Position numbers and translations under genes: made by a program. 64,000 nucleotides of DNA, taken from Bacteroidota bacterium. GTDB lineage: Bacteria; Bacteroidota; Bacteroidia; Bacteroidales; JAADJA01. The stretch covers positions 372,001 to 436,000 of the forward strand of contig JAHLKX010000002.1 of the NCBI GenBank assembly GCA_020444515.1, given 5' to 3'. This document shows positions 1 to 8,445 of this stretch, piece by piece. Every line of letters begins with the position of its first letter. The first letter of the stretch is position 1. The notes under the pieces are model-generated. The model was not told the origin of the DNA, made no database searches, and saw only the letters and a program-made list of their open reading frames with translations.

Positions 1-1
1 C

Positions 2-3000
2 CTGTTCAATTTCCGAACCAACTTCCCGGCAGGCATGGTCTGGATGGAAGTCAATATGGTACCCTTAAAGAGCGAAAAAAGCCTGTCGTCTAACGTTGTG
101 GCATATTTCAGGGATATCACTCCTAGCATGGAACATGAAGTCCAGCTCTCCCACTTGAAAGAGAAAGTCAGGCATCTTTATGAGCATGGCAATGAAGGCA
201 TTATCCTGACCAACCCAAAAGGGATCGTCACTTCGGTGAACCAGACCCTGAATGAGATGTCGGGTTTCGCGGTTGATAAATTCATTGGGTTTAAGCTTTC
301 ACGCATCCCACTGGCATCTTCGAAAAATATACATTTTCTTGAAAGTCTCATTCAGGCCATGGACGACAGCAGGCGAACGCCGGCTTTTGAAATGGAGTGG
401 ACCACTGCATCCGGATTGGATAAGTGGAGTGAAGTCACGGTTGATCTTCAATATCACCACGGTCGCTTATCGGGAATGCAAATCAGGATGCGGGATATCA
501 CTGAACGCAAATTGATCGAGCAGGATCTGATGAAGAGCAAGCAGACCTATAAGATCATCATCGAAAATGCCAATGAAGCCATTGCCATCATCCAGGAAGA
601 GAAAGTGGTTTTTTGTAATTCCCGGTTACTCGACCTGATGAATGTTACCCTGGACGATTTGTTTCAAAGAAAATTTCAGCACTTTGTTCATCCGGAAGAC
701 CAGGCCCAGGTATCCCGATTTCTCTCTGAAGCCAGTATACGGAGTACCATTCAGGGTCCCGGGATGTACCGCATCGCAAGGGGTGAAAATGCATATCGAT
801 GGATCGAGTGTAAAAATGTTCAAATTGACTGGAATGATTTGCCTGCATCACTCTTCTATATGTATGATATCAATCAAAGAAAGGAAGAGGAGCAAAAGGT
901 TGAAAGCAACATTCACCAGTATAAATTCATTGCAGAGCGGGCTGCAGAGTTCGGTCAGTTAAGCGATACCGACAATGTTTTCGCTTTTATTGCCGAAAGG
1001 TTTAAAATGATTGCCGGTGTCAGGGCCGTTTTGATGATATCCCATGAACCCGGAACCAACTTTCCGGCGATTGAACATATTGATGGTTCTGAAGAAATTG
1101 TTGAATCCCTGAATTCCATCCTGAAAAATCATGAACATTATCTATCAGGCCGCATCAACCAGGAATTGATCAAAAGCCTGTCATATGGGAACCTGATCAA
1201 ATATTATGATGGGTTATTTGAGAAAGGGTATAACCTGTTTCCGCGCAATACCCTAAACGTGATCCAAAATTCACTGGATGTGGGTGGCATATATCTTTTG
1301 GGATTAAAACACAATCAAACGGTGTATGGAAATGCCATGATCTTTATGGCCGAAGGACATAAACCGGATCATCCTGAAGCCTTTGAAACGATTGCCCGGT
1401 TTGGATCCTCGGCGCTTCACCGGCAACATGCCTGGAAACAGCTTGCTGAAAGGGAGCGCAAATACCGTCATATTTTTGAATCTTACCAGGATATTTACTT
1501 TCGGGTGGATATTGATGGAACCATCTCTGAAATAAGCCCATCTGTCAGAAAAATCGGAGGTTATGAACCGGAAGAGGTGCAAGGTCGCTTTATCAAGGAA
1601 TTCCTGAAAAAGCGTTCTTTAATTTATGGATATACGCGGATGTTGCTTAAGGAAGGATCCCTAAAAGACAAGGACCTGAACCTGAAAAGAAAGAATGGAG
1701 AAGTTTTTCATGCATCACTCAATGCCCGCCTGCTTCATAATGAAAAAGGGGTACCAGCCGGTGCGGAAGGATTTATCCGTGACATCAGCCAGCGGCGCAT
1801 GATGGAGGAACGATACCAGCGAAGTGAAGAAAAGTTCAGAACACTGGCAGACTTTACCTACGATTGGGAGTACTGGATTTCTCCGGAAGGAGAAATGATC
1901 TATATGTCCCCGTCCTGCGAGCGAATATCAGGATATGGACCTGAGGAGTTCTACAAAAATCCGGGGCTGCTTGAACAAATCACCTACAAAGAAGATCAGG
2001 AGTTGTTCAGGAATCATTCACAGGTTGATGAAGTGGAAAACAAAACCGACGTGCTGAAGATCAATTATCGGATCCTGAGCAGGTCCAATGAAATACGATG
2101 GATCAATCATATTTGCCAGGAAGTCTTTGCTGAGAGCGGAAAATCACTTGGCAGAAGGATCAGTAACCGTGATATCACTGAACAAAAGATTGCTGAGGAT
2201 GAATTGCGTAACAGCGAAGTCAGGTTTAAAACCCTCTTTTACGAATCTCCGGATCCTGTATTTGTTCAGGATTATGAAGGGATCATCCTGGATGTAAATC
2301 CGGCAGCCTGCAACATGCAGAAAATGCAAAAGCAAGAACTGGTAGGTACCAGCATCATTGACCTTGTTATTGAAAAACAGCGGGATACGGTGATCCGCGA
2401 ATTTCCCAAATGGATTACAGGCGAGATCAACCATTACCGAACCGTGTTTATGACGGCTGAAAAAACGGAAGTACCGGTCGAAATTCATGGCAGCAAGATC
2501 AAATTTTCAGGACAAAATGCCCTATTGTTTATTGTCCGTGACATTACGGAGATCATTGAAAAAGAGAATAATCTCAAGCGTTCGGTGAAGCGGGCCGAGG
2601 AGGCCGATATGTTGAAATCCGCTTTTCTTGCCAATGTATCCCACGAGATCCGCACCCCCATGAATGCCATCATCGGGTTTTCTGAGATCCTTTCCAATCC
2701 GGAGCTCAGCCAGGAAGAACGTGATGAGTTTATCAATTACATTACACAGGGTGGAAATACATTGCTCACCCTGATCGAGGATATTATCGACATTACCAAG
2801 ATTGAGGCCGGACAGATTAAGGTTAATTTTGAAGATACCAATGTAGATAGCCTGCTTGATGAACTCTATGCCACTTTCCTGAAGCTCAAGAATAAAAATG
2901 GAAAAACCGATGTGGAACTGCGGTTGAACAAACCCGCCCTGGAAGAGGGTTTTGTCATCTCCACCGATCCCAATCGGCTGCGTCAAATCATGACCAATCT

Positions 3001-3721
3001 TCTGGGGAACGCCATCAAATTCACGCGACAAGGATATATTGAATTTGGCTTTGCGCGCAGGAGTGATGAAACCATCGCGTTTTATGTAAAGGATACGGGC
3101 ATTGGGATTCCACCCGACAAGATTAAGCAGATCTTTGAAAGATTTGGTCAGGTAAATGATCCCCGTGTTGCAGAATTTAAAGGAACCGGTCTTGGTCTGT
3201 CCATCAGTAAAAAACTGGCCGAACTTCTGGGTGGCGACCTGACCGTTGAATCGATTGAAAATGAGGGCTCTACTTTTAGTCTCACCCTGCCGGTCGAAAA
3301 AACCGTTCAACCTGACAGACCCCTTGATAAGCAGATTGCCGACAGGGCTTTCGACTGGAAAGACAAACTATTCCTCGTAGCAGAGGACAGCATCCTGAAT
3401 TACACCTTCCTGGAGGCTTTATTCCAGCGGACAGGTGTGAAATTATTGTGGGCAAAGAATGGTAGAGAGGCCGTTGATTTATGTCAGAAACATGAAAATA
3501 TTGATCTGGTATTAATGGATATCAAAATGCCCATTTTGAACGGATTGGAGGCGATCTCGGAGATCAAAAAATTCAGGCCGGGCCTGCCCATTGTGGTTCA
3601 AACAGCTTATGCGATGCCCGAGGATCGTGAGCGGAGCATTGCTGCAGGGGGCGATGAGCACCTCACCAAACCCATCAATGCAGAAGAGCTGTTTAACACC
3701 ATTTCCAGGTATTTGAATTAA
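2..3721 (+). CDS. Multi-PAS hybrid sensor histidine kinase (5' end outside window)
   Basis: The reading frame is open to the left edge, so the true start lies upstream; the first ATG in frame is at 35. Counting from that ATG there are about 1228 residues: PAS-like domains near 40-155 and 165-290, a GAF-like domain near 295-475, and three more PAS-like domains near 480-845. A HisKA domain follows with the motif SHEIRTP (His 870). The ATPase domain shows N box NLLGNAIKF, G1 box DTGIGIP and G2 box GTGLGLS. A C-terminal receiver domain has LVLMDIKMP (Asp 1162) and a late KP. No membrane segment is visible in this part. The protein probably autophosphorylates on His and passes phosphate to its own receiver. 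The ligand is unknown, and no partner regulator lies alongside in the window. Confidence 0.93.
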   Translation: MFNFRTNFPAGMVWMEVNMVPLKSEKSLSSNVVAYFRDITPSMEHEVQLSHLKEKVRHLYEHGNEGIILTNPKGIVTSVNQTLNEMSGFAVDKFIGFKLSRIPLASSKNIHFLESLIQAMDDSRRTPAFEMEWTTASGLDKWSEVTVDLQYHHGRLSGMQIRMRDITERKLIEQDLMKSKQTYKIIIENANEAIAIIQEEKVVFCNSRLLDLMNVTLDDLFQRKFQHFVHPEDQAQVSRFLSEASIRSTIQGPGMYRIARGENAYRWIECKNVQIDWNDLPASLFYMYDINQRKEEEQKVESNIHQYKFIAERAAEFGQLSDTDNVFAFIAERFKMIAGVRAVLMISHEPGTNFPAIEHIDGSEEIVESLNSILKNHEHYLSGRINQELIKSLSYGNLIKYYDGLFEKGYNLFPRNTLNVIQNSLDVGGIYLLGLKHNQTVYGNAMIFMAEGHKPDHPEAFETIARFGSSALHRQHAWKQLAERERKYRHIFESYQDIYFRVDIDGTISEISPSVRKIGGYEPEEVQGRFIKEFLKKRSLIYGYTRMLLKEGSLKDKDLNLKRKNGEVFHASLNARLLHNEKGVPAGAEGFIRDISQRRMMEERYQRSEEKFRTLADFTYDWEYWISPEGEMIYMSPSCERISGYGPEEFYKNPGLLEQITYKEDQELFRNHSQVDEVENKTDVLKINYRILSRSNEIRWINHICQEVFAESGKSLGRRISNRDITEQKIAEDELRNSEVRFKTLFYESPDPVFVQDYEGIILDVNPAACNMQKMQKQELVGTSIIDLVIEKQRDTVIREFPKWITGEINHYRTVFMTAEKTEVPVEIHGSKIKFSGQNALLFIVRDITEIIEKENNLKRSVKRAEEADMLKSAFLANVSHEIRTPMNAIIGFSEILSNPELSQEERDEFINYITQGGNTLLTLIEDIIDITKIEAGQIKVNFEDTNVDSLLDELYATFLKLKNKNGKTDVELRLNKPALEEGFVISTDPNRLRQIMTNLLGNAIKFTRQGYIEFGFARRSDETIAFYVKDTGIGIPPDKIKQIFERFGQVNDPRVAEFKGTGLGLSISKKLAELLGGDLTVESIENEGSTFSLTLPVEKTVQPDRPLDKQIADRAFDWKDKLFLVAEDSILNYTFLEALFQRTGVKLLWAKNGREAVDLCQKHENIDLVLMDIKMPILNGLEAISEIKKFRPGLPIVVQTAYAMPEDRERSIAAGGDEHLTKPINAEELFNTISRYLN

Positions 3722-3795
3722 GCCGCAGATTTCAAATGCAGGTTTTAGCTGAAAGTTTAGAAAATTACAGAAGGATCAGGGAATGGTGAATCCAA

Positions 3796-4110
3796 TCAGG
3801 TCATGAACATGTCCACCTCTTTCAAGGGGTTGTGTTTTCCTTCTTTTTCACAAAATGGACAGAAATCCATCTTTTCAGAGAATACATATCCGCAATCTTC
3901 GCACTTATAGCGCTTTTCGGTATACATGACCAATTTTTTATGCTGTGAGCTGATAAAAAAGGCAAATCCCAAAACCGGGGTCAGGAACAGACTGATCCAG
4001 AATAAACGCCGTTTGCCGATCTCTCTTTTATCGCCGATGCGGGAAAATAAATAAACAACGCCAACATAAGCGATGACCATACCGGTCAGCAGAAGATGTT
4101 TTTCTTCCAT
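3796..4110 (-). CDS. Small membrane protein with C-terminal zinc ribbon
   Basis: This 104-residue protein has two hydrophobic stretches, about residues 6-24 and 36-54, followed by a soluble tail with CEDC (Cys 70, 73) and CPFC (Cys 84, 87). That is the spacing of a rubredoxin-like zinc ribbon. The tail probably binds one metal ion at the membrane surface. I do not recognise a named family and no function can be assigned. It lies 83 nt downstream of hemW on the same strand and has its own -7 element (4149-4156), so it may be transcribed separately. A chance ORF is unlikely given the paired CxxC motifs and the hydrophobic profile. Confidence 0.75.
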   Translation of the reverse strand: MEEKHLLLTGMVIAYVGVVYLFSRIGDKREIGKRRLFWISLFLTPVLGFAFFISSQHKKLVMYTEKRYKCEDCGYVFSEKMDFCPFCEKEGKHNPLKEVDMFMT

Positions 4111-4148
4111 TTTTTTACAAGGATAAGATGTGACCTGAAATTAAAAGA

Positions 4149-4156
4149 CAAATATA
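4149..4156 (-). promoter_or_regulatory. Bacteroidota -7 element (TATATTTG) for the zinc-ribbon gene
   Basis: On the minus strand this is a perfect TAnnTTTG. Transcription would start a few bases downstream, giving a leader of about 35 nt before the ATG at 4110. No clear -33 TTTG was seen. Confidence 0.45.
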
Positions 4157-4193
4157 AACATTTAAATATTATGAATATTAAATTATCCTACCA

Positions 4194-5318
4194 TTATTTA
4201 AACAGGTCCGCTGCAATGCCATCAGCCAGTGCTTTACCAGCAGTCGTAAGGATATACTGATCCCCCCTGATCTCCATCAATCCCTTTTGAATATATGCAT
4301 TGACTGCCTCTTTAAAATGCAGGACACCTTTTTCGCCTGATAATTCACGGATGCGATTGATATCAGCGCCCCACATTGTTCGCAGTGAAAGCATCACATA
4401 TTCATTGTATTGCTGACCGGCCGTTAAAATTTCTCTTTCGGCAGGTACATGACCGGCTTCAATCGATGCTATGTATTTTTGGACACTGGACACATTCCAT
4501 TGCCTCGAAATCTGGTCATAAGAGTGGGCTGAAGGACCGAGCCCCAGGTATTTTTTACCCTGCCAGTAATGGGTATTGTGAATTGAATAATGAAGTTCGC
4601 GGCAAAAATTTGAAATTTCATAATGGTTGTAACCATGCCGGGCTGCAAACTCCAATAAGCTATTGAATTGCCGGATGGTTTGTTCGTCGTCTACCGCTTT
4701 CATTTTCTTTTTTCGGATAAGGACCTCAAGTGCTGTGTGGGGCTCAACAGTGAGGGCATAAGCCGACAGGTGAGGCAGGTCATAAGCGGCAAACTTTTCC
4801 ATGTTTTCAATCCACCGGTCATCGGTCAGGGTGGGTATGCCATAAATCAGGTCGATGGTCAGGTTCTGAAATCCTTTGTCCTGTGCCTGCCGAATACATT
4901 GATGGGCTTGTTCTGCAGAATGCACCCGGTTCAGATAATGCAGATCTTCATCATGAAAAGACTGGATGCCAATACTCAGCCTGTTTACCGGTGATTGAGC
5001 CAGCTCTTTCAACTTCGGTTCAGTCAGGTCATCGGGATTGGCTTCCAGGGTGATCTCCACATCAGGATCAATGATAAAAAACCGGTACAATTCATCAAAT
5101 AATTTGTTCAGTTCGCTGAGTGATAAAAGTGAAGGGGTACCCCCACCAAAATATATGGTATTGATCGTTTCATTTCCAAGGTAGGTTTTTTGAAAGTTAA
5201 TTTCTTTTATGATCGCCTTTAAAAACCCGTCCTTATGCTTCAGGGAAGCCAAAGAATAAAAATTGCAGTAATGGCATTTTTGCCTGCAAAAAGGGATGTG
5301 AAGATAAATTCCAGCCAA
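4194..5318 (-). CDS. hemW: Radical SAM heme chaperone HemW
   Basis: The protein has 374 residues. It opens with the radical SAM cluster motif CxxxCxxC (Cys 11, 15, 18), followed by GGGTPS (SAM binding) and the family signature HNTHYWxxxxYLGLGPSAHS. The family was long annotated as oxygen-independent coproporphyrinogen III oxidase. True HemN carries a longer N-terminal extension, whereas HemW starts almost directly at the cluster motif, as here. HemW binds heme and is thought to deliver it to respiratory enzymes. The gene starts 12 nt after the upstream membrane-protein gene ends on the same strand, so the two probably form an operon. Confidence 0.93.
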   Translation of the reverse strand: MAGIYLHIPFCRQKCHYCNFYSLASLKHKDGFLKAIIKEINFQKTYLGNETINTIYFGGGTPSLLSLSELNKLFDELYRFFIIDPDVEITLEANPDDLTEPKLKELAQSPVNRLSIGIQSFHDEDLHYLNRVHSAEQAHQCIRQAQDKGFQNLTIDLIYGIPTLTDDRWIENMEKFAAYDLPHLSAYALTVEPHTALEVLIRKKKMKAVDDEQTIRQFNSLLEFAARHGYNHYEISNFCRELHYSIHNTHYWQGKKYLGLGPSAHSYDQISRQWNVSSVQKYIASIEAGHVPAEREILTAGQQYNEYVMLSLRTMWGADINRIRELSGEKGVLHFKEAVNAYIQKGLMEIRGDQYILTTAGKALADGIAADLFK

Positions 5319-5330
5319 AAATTTCGGGGC

Positions 5331-5858
5331 TTAATCGTTTTTAGTAAGCAATTCTCTACGCCGGTATATTAAATAAATGTATCCACTAAAAATAAATGCG
5401 GTTGCAAATTGCAGCAAAACAGGAGTGGAAAAGAGATCGGTTTGCATAACGACCAGAGAGATCAGTAAAAACTTGACCAGATAATAAACCACTTTACTGA
5501 GCAGGATACTGCTGAGCATGGCGACAAACTGGTTGCTGACTTTCTTTAACAGGAAATAGAACAACCATACGTTCAATACCAGTTCAGCGGTGATCAGTAA
5601 CGTTTTTACCAGGGTCGGGTGCATTGAAATGGCAAATGAAAACAGTGGCAATGTCAGGGCCAGGATGTATGCATTTTTTTGCGTCGTATGCGCCATGGCC
5701 AGGATCAGCATGATCCGCATTGGTTCAAGCAAATAGAGTGGTAATCCGGCGAGGTGTGAAAGGGTTGGTACAAAATAGATGAAGGCCAATCCGACGACAT
5801 CAATCAATATACTTTTGATATTCACATTGGAACGAATGAGTGAAATGCTATTTGCCAT
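5331..5858 (-). CDS. Integral membrane protein of unknown function
   Basis: About 175 very hydrophobic residues, with five or six probable transmembrane helices and a short basic tail (YRRREL). The frame can be extended to a TTG at 5882, but that codon overlaps a perfect -7 promoter element at 5880-5887. The ATG at 5858 (MANSIS) is therefore the better start, with a leader of roughly 15-20 nt. The general look resembles small substrate-binding (S) subunits of ECF-type transporters, but I see no diagnostic motif and cannot assign a family. It is directly upstream of hemW and divergent from the DUF362/polyferredoxin pair. Confidence 0.75.
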   Translation of the reverse strand: MANSISLIRSNVNIKSILIDVVGLAFIYFVPTLSHLAGLPLYLLEPMRIMLILAMAHTTQKNAYILALTLPLFSFAISMHPTLVKTLLITAELVLNVWLFYFLLKKVSNQFVAMLSSILLSKVVYYLVKFLLISLVVMQTDLFSTPVLLQFATAFIFSGYIYLIYRRRELLTKND

Positions 5859-5879
5859 GGCGATAAAATTTGATTGATA

Positions 5880-5887
5880 CAAAAATA
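5880..5887 (-). promoter_or_regulatory. Bacteroidota -7 element (TATTTTTG) for the membrane protein-hemW operon
   Basis: A perfect TAnnTTTG on the minus strand, 22 nt upstream of the ATG at 5858. It overlaps the alternative TTG start at 5882 and argues against it. Confidence 0.5.
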
Positions 5888-5945
5888 GAATATTTCCGTT
5901 ATAAACTGTATTTTTATCCCATAATTGAACTTAAAATTCGATTTT

Positions 5946-6869
5946 ATGAAACGCAGGCAATTTATCAGAACTTCGCTTGGAGCAACGGTAGCAGCCAGTT
6001 CCGCTATCGCTTTTGGAAATATCAACAGGCTTTTTGCCGGACCGGCAGCTATGCCCAATCTACCCTATGACCTTGTAGCTGTCCGCAATGGTGAGCCTGA
6101 TGTAATGTTCGACAAGGCCATCCAGTCGCTGGGTGGAATGGAATCTTTTGTTAAACAGGGACAAAAAGTAGTCGTCAAACCCAATATTGGCTGGGATGTA
6201 ACACCTGAACGTGCCGGTAACACCAATCCGGATCTGATCAAGAGGATCGTCGAGCACTGTTTCAATGCCGGTGCCAAAGAAGTTTATGTATTTGACAATA
6301 CCTGCGATGAATGGAGTAAATGTTATAAGTCGAGTCAAATTGAGCAACTCGCCAAAGATGCCGGCGCCAAGGTAGTACCAGGCAATTCTGAAAGCTATTA
6401 CCAGGAAGTGGACATTCCCAAAGGAGTCCGGCTGAAAAAGGCCAAAGTGCATGAATTGATTCTCGAATCAGATGTTTTTATCAATGTGCCGGTCCTCAAG
6501 CATCACAGTTCCGCTGATCTTTCGATTGCTATGAAAAACCTGATGGGCATCGTATGGGACCGTATGTACTGGCACCGCAATGATCTGCATCAATGCATTG
6601 CTGATTATTGCACGTATCGCACTCCTGATCTGAATGTAATCGATGCTTACCGGGTGATGATGAAAAACGGACCTCGGGGCGTTTCAGTGGATGATGTGGT
6701 TACCTATAAAACACAGATCCTTGCTACCGATATCGTAGCTGCAGATGCAGCAGCAGCCAAAGTTTTTGGGTCCGAACCCGAAGACATAACCTATATCGAA
6801 AAAGCAGCAGATCTGGGTGTAGGAACCTATAACCTCGAAAATCTGAATATCAACCGGATTAAATTGTAA
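5946..6869 (+). CDS. DUF362 domain protein with Tat signal
   Basis: The protein has 307 residues from the ATG at 5946; an in-frame TTG at 5925 would put seven residues before the twin-arginine motif and is less likely. The N-terminus reads KRRQFIRTS followed by a hydrophobic Ala-rich stretch, a typical Tat signal, so the folded protein is probably exported. The DUF362 core includes VVVKPNIGWD, NPDLIKRIVEHC, VFDNTCDEW and NVPVLKHH. DUF362 proteins often accompany or are fused to 4Fe-4S domains; their reaction is not established. The next gene, a polyferredoxin, begins 7 nt after the stop codon, so the two probably work together at the outer face of the membrane. Confidence 0.88.
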   Translation: MKRRQFIRTSLGATVAASSAIAFGNINRLFAGPAAMPNLPYDLVAVRNGEPDVMFDKAIQSLGGMESFVKQGQKVVVKPNIGWDVTPERAGNTNPDLIKRIVEHCFNAGAKEVYVFDNTCDEWSKCYKSSQIEQLAKDAGAKVVPGNSESYYQEVDIPKGVRLKKAKVHELILESDVFINVPVLKHHSSADLSIAMKNLMGIVWDRMYWHRNDLHQCIADYCTYRTPDLNVIDAYRVMMKNGPRGVSVDDVVTYKTQILATDIVAADAAAAKVFGSEPEDITYIEKAADLGVGTYNLENLNINRIKL

Positions 6870-6876
6870 TTGGCGA

Positions 6877-8445
6877 ATGGTTTTTCGTTTTCTGAAATGG
6901 TCCAGGGTTGCGGTGTCGTTGATTTTTTTCCTTCTGATAGGATTTCTTTTTGTTGATTTTGGTAATGTTTTTTCAGCGAACTTCATGAACGGGATCCTGT
7001 TCTTTCAATTTATTCCATCCATCCTGAAATTCATCAATATTGTTGCATTAGCCGCCGTCGGTTTTGTGGTCGTTTTGGTCCTGACCTTGCTTTTCGGACG
7101 GGTTTATTGCTCTTACCTTTGTCCACTGGGAACCTTGCAGGATATCATCAGGGTTTTTTCAAACCGATTCAAGAAACGGAAACGTTTCAGGTATCGCCCA
7201 CCGAAGAATGTCCTTCGTTACGGTTTTTTAGGCCTCACCCTGTTGGCTTTGCTTTTTGGAAGTTTTATTTTCATCAACCTCCTTGATCCCTACAGTTTGT
7301 TTGGTAAGATCGTTTCCAATCTTGCTCGCCCAATCTATTATACCATTAATAATACAGGAGCATGGATCCTGGAGAAGTTTGAGGTTTATACATTGTTTAA
7401 AGTGGGATTAAAAGGATACAGCTGGGCTTCTTTTGGTTATTCTTTGGTCCTGTTGGGACTTATCGGGTGGCTGGTTTATAAATATGGACGGCTATACTGC
7501 AATACAGTCTGTCCGGTGGGAACCTTTCTTGGAATCGTCTCCCGGTTTTCTCTCTTCAGGATACGTCTCGACGAAACCATGTGCGATAGTTGTGGCATAT
7601 GCGGATCGAATTGTAAGGCACAATGCATCGATACAAAAAATAAAGCCGTTGACTTTTCAAGGTGTGTGGGCTGCATGAATTGTCTGACTGCCTGTCCGTC
7701 TTCTGGTGTTAAATTCTCCCTTTTTCATAAAAGATATGACAAAACCCCTAAAACAATTCCGCTTGAGCCGGTTGGTGCGCGAAGAAACTTCATTAAGAAC
7801 TCAGCCCTGATCACCGGGGGTGTATTATCCATTGCCGGTGAAGCTTTTTCGGAAGGATTAAATGATGGTAAAATCCCGGTCAAAAGGGAATATACGGTAA
7901 CTCCACCCGGCTCGCTCAGCATCCGTCATTTTACCCAAACCTGCACAGCCTGTCATCTGTGCGTTAGTGCATGTCCGACCCATGTGATACAACCCTCCCT
8001 TTTTCAATACGGCATATCGGGCGTTTTACAACCCTTCATGGATTTTAATGCTCACTTTTGTAATTTTGAGTGTACCCTTTGCAGTGAAGTGTGCCCCACC
8101 GGTGCCATTCTTCCCATTGAACTGGAAGAGAAAAAGCTGACCCAGCTCGGTATTTCCAAGTTTATCAAAGAAAATTGTGTGGTTTATACAGATGAAAAGG
8201 ATTGTGGTGCTTGTTCTGAACATTGTCCCACCAAGGCAGTGAATATGGTTTTTTATAAAGACAGGTTAAAAATCCCGGAAGTGACCAAGGAGATCTGCAT
8301 TGGTTGCGGAGCCTGCGAATATGCCTGCCCGACGACTCCCAAATCAATTTATGTGGACGGCAATCCAATTCACAAACTGGCTGAAAAACCGAAAGTGGAG
8401 AAGATTGAAACCGAGGTGAATCCGGAAGATGATTTTCCGTTTTAA
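6877..8445 (+). CDS. Membrane polyferredoxin, NapH-like plus NapG-like fusion
   Basis: This protein has 522 residues. Residues 10-210 carry about four transmembrane helices and two CxxxCP motifs, CSYLCP (78-83) and CNTVCP (208-213), as in NapH/CcoG/NosR-type quinol-linked ferredoxins. Two 4Fe-4S motifs follow (236-250 and 263-273). An internal twin-arginine-like segment, ARRNFIKNS (301-309), then leads into a hydrophobic stretch. The C-terminal half holds further Cys clusters: CTACHLCVSACP (356-367), CTLCSEVCP (399-407), DCGACSEHCP (442-451) and CIGCGACEYACP (474-485). It looks like NapH and NapG joined in one chain, moving electrons from the quinone pool to a periplasmic partner. No nitrate reductase gene is nearby. 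The DUF362 protein directly upstream is the likely partner. The stop codon overlaps that of the convergent kinase gene. Confidence 0.9.
   Translation: MVFRFLKWSRVAVSLIFFLLIGFLFVDFGNVFSANFMNGILFFQFIPSILKFINIVALAAVGFVVVLVLTLLFGRVYCSYLCPLGTLQDIIRVFSNRFKKRKRFRYRPPKNVLRYGFLGLTLLALLFGSFIFINLLDPYSLFGKIVSNLARPIYYTINNTGAWILEKFEVYTLFKVGLKGYSWASFGYSLVLLGLIGWLVYKYGRLYCNTVCPVGTFLGIVSRFSLFRIRLDETMCDSCGICGSNCKAQCIDTKNKAVDFSRCVGCMNCLTACPSSGVKFSLFHKRYDKTPKTIPLEPVGARRNFIKNSALITGGVLSIAGEAFSEGLNDGKIPVKREYTVTPPGSLSIRHFTQTCTACHLCVSACPTHVIQPSLFQYGISGVLQPFMDFNAHFCNFECTLCSEVCPTGAILPIELEEKKLTQLGISKFIKENCVVYTDEKDCGACSEHCPTKAVNMVFYKDRLKIPEVTKEICIGCGACEYACPTTPKSIYVDGNPIHKLAEKPKVEKIETEVNPEDDFPF

Noticed and set aside
2522..3310. 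Minus-strand open frame of 262 codons inside the hybrid kinase
   Set aside because: It lies wholly inside the kinase ATPase region in the antisense direction, has no motif and no signal peptide, and is explained as a shadow of the coding frame.
4194..5318. Annotation as oxygen-independent coproporphyrinogen III oxidase (HemN)
   Set aside because: The protein starts almost directly at the radical SAM motif and has the HemW signature HNxxYW-YLGLGP, so HemW fits better.
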